A stretch of 8,828 nucleotides of DNA from DATIJJ01 sp035478255 (lineage in GTDB: Bacteria; Pseudomonadota; Gammaproteobacteria; DSM-16500): positions 1 to 8,828 of the forward strand of contig DATIJV010000073.1 in the NCBI GenBank assembly GCA_035478255.1, read 5' to 3'. The notes below the pieces were generated by a model. The model saw nothing but the letters and a program-made list of their open reading frames with translations. It did no database searches and had not been told where the DNA came from. The translations under genes and the position numbers were made by a program. Below, piece after piece: positions 6,738 to 8,828 of this stretch; positions within the stretch are counted from its first letter, which is position 1, and the number at the start of each line of letters is the position of its first letter.

Positions 6738-6842
6738 ATCGCAACATATTGATTAATAACACAATTTTCGAAAAAATTCAGAAAAAATACCAAAAAACGG
6801 GTTTTTTGGCATTTTGATATCGCAACATATTGATTAATAACA
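6738..6842. repeat. 24-bp direct repeats flanking an AT hairpin
   Basis: An exact 24-nt sequence (starts ATCGCAACATATTGATT) occurs at 6738-6761 and 6819-6842, with starts 81 nt apart. Between them is a hairpin: CCAAAAAA (6790-6797), loop CGGG, TTTTTTGG (6802-6809). Beyond one A/C mismatch the stem extends by five more pairs (6784-6788 with 6811-6815). Together with 6843-6904, where I see nothing but AT-rich sequence, this fills most of the gene-free gap before the ankyrin gene. It could be a remnant of a small mobile element, a protein-binding region or a weak terminator. Nothing in the sequence decides between these. Confidence 0.8.
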
Positions 6843-6904
6843 AGATTATTTCAAATTCTCAGTAAAAAACTATAGCTCTCAGCTTATTTACACCTGCTCC
6901 AATA

Positions 6905-6924
6905 TTTAAGATTTCTTTAATACT
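6905..6924 (+). promoter_or_regulatory. PmrA-box-like tandem half-sites upstream of the ankyrin gene
   Basis: TTTAAGATT (6905-6913) and TTTAATACT (6916-6924) are separated by TC. The PmrA site of Legionella and Coxiella is, from memory, two direct copies of cTTAATatT two bases apart. Each half here agrees at seven of nine positions, and the TTTAA-N6-TTTAA core has the required 11-bp period. With TAAAAT (6932-6937) as the -10 box, the site spans about -40 to -20, where activator boxes of this type sit. In AT-rich DNA such matches arise by chance, so this is a candidate only. Confidence 0.45.
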
Positions 6925-6931
6925 AATCGGA

Positions 6932-6954
6932 TAAAATTAGGCCAAAATTATAAT
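6932..6954 (+). promoter_or_regulatory. Candidate -10 elements of the ankyrin gene
   Basis: Two -10 boxes are visible: TAAAAT (6932-6937, five of six) and TATAAT (6949-6954, perfect). Neither has a good -35, which fits an activator-dependent promoter. The second would leave a leader of only about 15 nt, starting at the ribosome site GGAGGAG (6962-6968). The first, giving about 32 nt, is more usual. Confidence 0.4.
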
Positions 6955-6976
6955 CCAGACTGGAGGAGAGTTTTGC

Positions 6977-8728
6977 ATGAATCCTAGAACCCAATTATTT
7001 TGTATCCTTCAAGCAGGTACAGCTGATTTCAAAGATCATTTACCTCTTTTGAAAGATGTTGATCTGAGTGAAACATCGGTCTGTGCAGAATGGCACCCAA
7101 AAGAACCTGTTACTCTTATTCGGTATGCTAGTATTTTAAAACGCTGGGATGCTGTTTATGAGATTGCCAAGTTTAAAAAAGCGGATGAGGAGGATTCTGG
7201 CCATTACGCTGGTGCGTTACTGAACCTTGTTTGGGGCCATAAAGTTAGGGGTACTGAAGAGGAAGAAAAGAAAATAAACAAGGCGTTATTAGCTTTATTG
7301 GAAGCAGGAGCAAAACTTCACTGGAGGATGGATGAAAATACATTACTACATCTGGCAGTCATAAATAGAAATCCACAAATGCTTGGATCGCTTGTACTCT
7401 ATGGCTGCGATGGAGGTAGGCTAAATTCTGATAAAAAAACTCCTCTGGAATTGGCTGTTGAGTTGGGTGCATGGGATTGCGCAGAGGTTCTTGTTCCCGG
7501 CAGCAGAAAAAACAATAGAAAAAACACACTGGAATCAATGTTATTGACCGCGATTAAAGCCGGCAAATTTAATTTTGTTATGCTCTTATTAGAAGAAGGC
7601 ACTGACTGGTTAAATGATCCGACGAAGAAAGGCGAAGAGGGATGCTTGCATGCTGCAGTCAGAGCGGCTTCTCAGAATCCCGAAAAAGGAGTGCCTTTGT
7701 TGCACTTACTGTTACGAAATTTACGACATAATGAAGAGAATATTCTCTATTTAGGGAAAAAAAATAAAACCGGACAAACGCCCATTGAATTGGCGTATGA
7801 TTTAGGACTTTTCTCCTGTGTAGAAATGATTGCTGGAGCGATTGGTCCCGAAGTAACACAGCAGTGTGAGTATGGGTTTGAGAATGTATTGTTTAAAGCG
7901 GCCGCTAACAAAAAAAATGACATTGTTAATGCTATAGCGAGGGCCGGGAATCCAGAGGGGTATGAAGTAACATTACGCTCAGCAGTGGTTCATGATTGTT
8001 ACATGGCTGCTGATGCTTTGTTAAAAGCAAAGGTTAAACCGACTATATGTAATGCACCACAGAGGCAAGGTGATACGCTAGCGCACGTGGCAGTCAAGAA
8101 AAATGATCCAAGAATGTTAGCGATACTTTACAGCAATAATGTTGATTTGGAAGTGAAACATGTCAACAGCCATCTTGATCCTAAAACATTAGCAGTGAAA
8201 TTACATGGGGAGCATCCTAAAGAGGGCTTTAACTATCTTATGCAGAAGACCTTGGAAATGGCGGAAGTCAATAAATGTGCCTTTTTTCAATTGATCAAGG
8301 CATACCATGCTCCGGGAAAAGGTAATGTTTTTGCTAAGTGCGCTCCTGTAGAATTTCAGAAGATTCTTTCTTTTTTGGATAACCGTCCATTTGTCACCGT
8401 GCGGGGCAGTGAAAATCGTCTTGCTGAGACGGTTGAAGAATATAAAGCTAAGAAGACTCGTGTCAGGGCCCAAGTCACTGCTTTTTTAGCGAGTTATGAT
8501 AAGCAATTTTTTCATTCGTCTGGCTCAAAAACATTTACTGATGAATTAAGAAACATATTGCAAACCAGCCAAAATTTTCTGAAGGATGTTGCTCAAGCAG
8601 TAGCAAAATTTGAAAAAAAGCAGAAAGGCAAGAATGTAAATACCATAAGCTTATTGGTGCAGCATGGGCTAATTAAAGGAGAGGCGGCGGGACAGCAGCA
8701 TGTAACGATCTATGCTCCCTCAAAATAA
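6977..8728 (+). CDS. Ankyrin-repeat protein, candidate Dot/Icm effector
   Basis: A 583-aa protein with no signal peptide or membrane helix. Degenerate ankyrin-type helix pairs are visible at about 119-150 (ENTLLHLAVINRN), 152-178 (KKTPLELAVELGAWDCAEVL), 184-212, 220-252 (EGCLHAAVRAASQN), 265-290 (GQTPIELAYDLGLFSCVEMI), 301-325, 330-352 and 364-395 (GDTLAHVAVKKNDPRML). The C-terminal third (about 420-583) is helical and charged, with a likely coiled coil near 480-550 and no recognised domain. There is no obvious enzyme motif. Ankyrin proteins in Legionellales are often translocated into the host, where they bind host proteins. The secretion gene icmQ nearby and a PmrA-like upstream site suggest that here. 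The C-terminus lacks a clear glutamate-rich E-block signal, a point against. The ATG start is firm: GGAGGAG lies 8 nt upstream. It could instead be an internal scaffold. Confidence 0.88.
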   Translation: MNPRTQLFCILQAGTADFKDHLPLLKDVDLSETSVCAEWHPKEPVTLIRYASILKRWDAVYEIAKFKKADEEDSGHYAGALLNLVWGHKVRGTEEEEKKINKALLALLEAGAKLHWRMDENTLLHLAVINRNPQMLGSLVLYGCDGGRLNSDKKTPLELAVELGAWDCAEVLVPGSRKNNRKNTLESMLLTAIKAGKFNFVMLLLEEGTDWLNDPTKKGEEGCLHAAVRAASQNPEKGVPLLHLLLRNLRHNEENILYLGKKNKTGQTPIELAYDLGLFSCVEMIAGAIGPEVTQQCEYGFENVLFKAAANKKNDIVNAIARAGNPEGYEVTLRSAVVHDCYMAADALLKAKVKPTICNAPQRQGDTLAHVAVKKNDPRMLAILYSNNVDLEVKHVNSHLDPKTLAVKLHGEHPKEGFNYLMQKTLEMAEVNKCAFFQLIKAYHAPGKGNVFAKCAPVEFQKILSFLDNRPFVTVRGSENRLAETVEEYKAKKTRVRAQVTAFLASYDKQFFHSSGSKTFTDELRNILQTSQNFLKDVAQAVAKFEKKQKGKNVNTISLLVQHGLIKGEAAGQQHVTIYAPSK

Positions 8729-8741
8729 AAAATCCGTGTTT

Positions 8742-8828
8742 TTTTACCTCCTTCCCCTTTCCCCTTCCTCCAAACGAAAAGCGCGTTTAGAGGAAGGGGG
8801 ACGTTCTAATTTGGCACATCTGTATCGG
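8742..8828 (+). repeat. Dispersed hairpin repeat, right copy; possible terminator of ankyrin gene
   Basis: A 16-bp stem with one mismatch (8761-8776 with 8784-8799) has the 7-nt loop AAAAGCG. Block 8742-8802 is the inverted counterpart of 201-141 (56 of 61 bases). The tail 8800-8828 (gacgttctaat, then catctgtatcgg) matches the tails of the tandem units at 1-128. It begins 13 nt after the stop codon. A stretch of seven to eight T's (8739-8746) precedes rather than follows the stem, so classic rho-independent termination on the plus strand is not supported. The repeat may continue past the window. Confidence 0.8.

Noticed and set aside
6784..6815. Intrinsic terminator of the icmQ operon
   Set aside because: The stem is mostly A-T pairs with only two G-C pairs near the mismatch, followed by GATAT rather than a U-run. 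It would be weak at best.
6738..6842. CRISPR array
   Set aside because: Only two repeat copies are present, the single spacer is itself a hairpin, and no cas genes are in the window.
8201..8473. 90-aa minus-strand open frame inside the ankyrin gene
   Set aside because: It lies wholly within a well-supported gene on the other strand, with no ribosome site or recognisable protein.
1..8828. Whole window as a composite transposon bounded by inverted repeats
   Set aside because: The terminal repeats are short hairpin elements after gene ends. They enclose housekeeping genes and no transposase or integrase is present.

Overview
The window looks like a piece of chromosome from a host-associated gammaproteobacterium of the order Legionellales (Coxiella, Rickettsiella, Aquicella or Berkiella type). 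The base composition is moderately AT-rich. The block gpmI-envC-ctpA is, from memory, also found in Coxiella. The strongest sign is a gene I recognise as icmQ, a Dot/Icm type IVB secretion component. It sits next to a small helical gene in the place of icmR, and a large ankyrin-repeat protein lies downstream. Short palindromic repeats fill most of the intergenic space. Species cannot be named from the sequence alone.

Layout: 1-201 holds two tandem 64-bp repeats and a long perfect hairpin. On the minus strand, 4366 down to 202 is an envelope/glycolysis operon: gpmI (phosphoglycerate mutase), envC (amidase activator, overlapping gpmI by 25 bp) and ctpA (C-terminal processing protease). The divergent region 4367-4597 carries a 77-bp palindromic REP-like element and a promoter on each side. 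On the plus strand come mlaA (outer-membrane lipid transport), a 75-aa helical protein (probable IcmR functional homologue, 'FIR'), icmQ, and a 64-aa ten-cysteine protein. Then 6530-6976 is a gene-free stretch with a composite repeat, a 24-bp direct repeat around a hairpin, and a tandem-half-site motif resembling a PmrA box. It ends at a 583-aa ankyrin-repeat gene, a candidate translocated effector. A second copy of the left-end hairpin follows it, inverted.

How the genes fit together: the minus-strand operon serves central carbon metabolism plus cell-wall splitting and periplasmic protein processing. The plus-strand genes suggest a secretion island fragment. The FIR/IcmQ pair would form the pore-regulating chaperone complex of Dot/Icm, and the ankyrin protein, under a PmrA-like site, would be a substrate. 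The most notable points are the FIR-icmQ pair detached from icmT/icmS and icmP/icmO, the putative PmrA-regulated ankyrin effector, and the repeat family that marks both window ends with compensatory stem changes.
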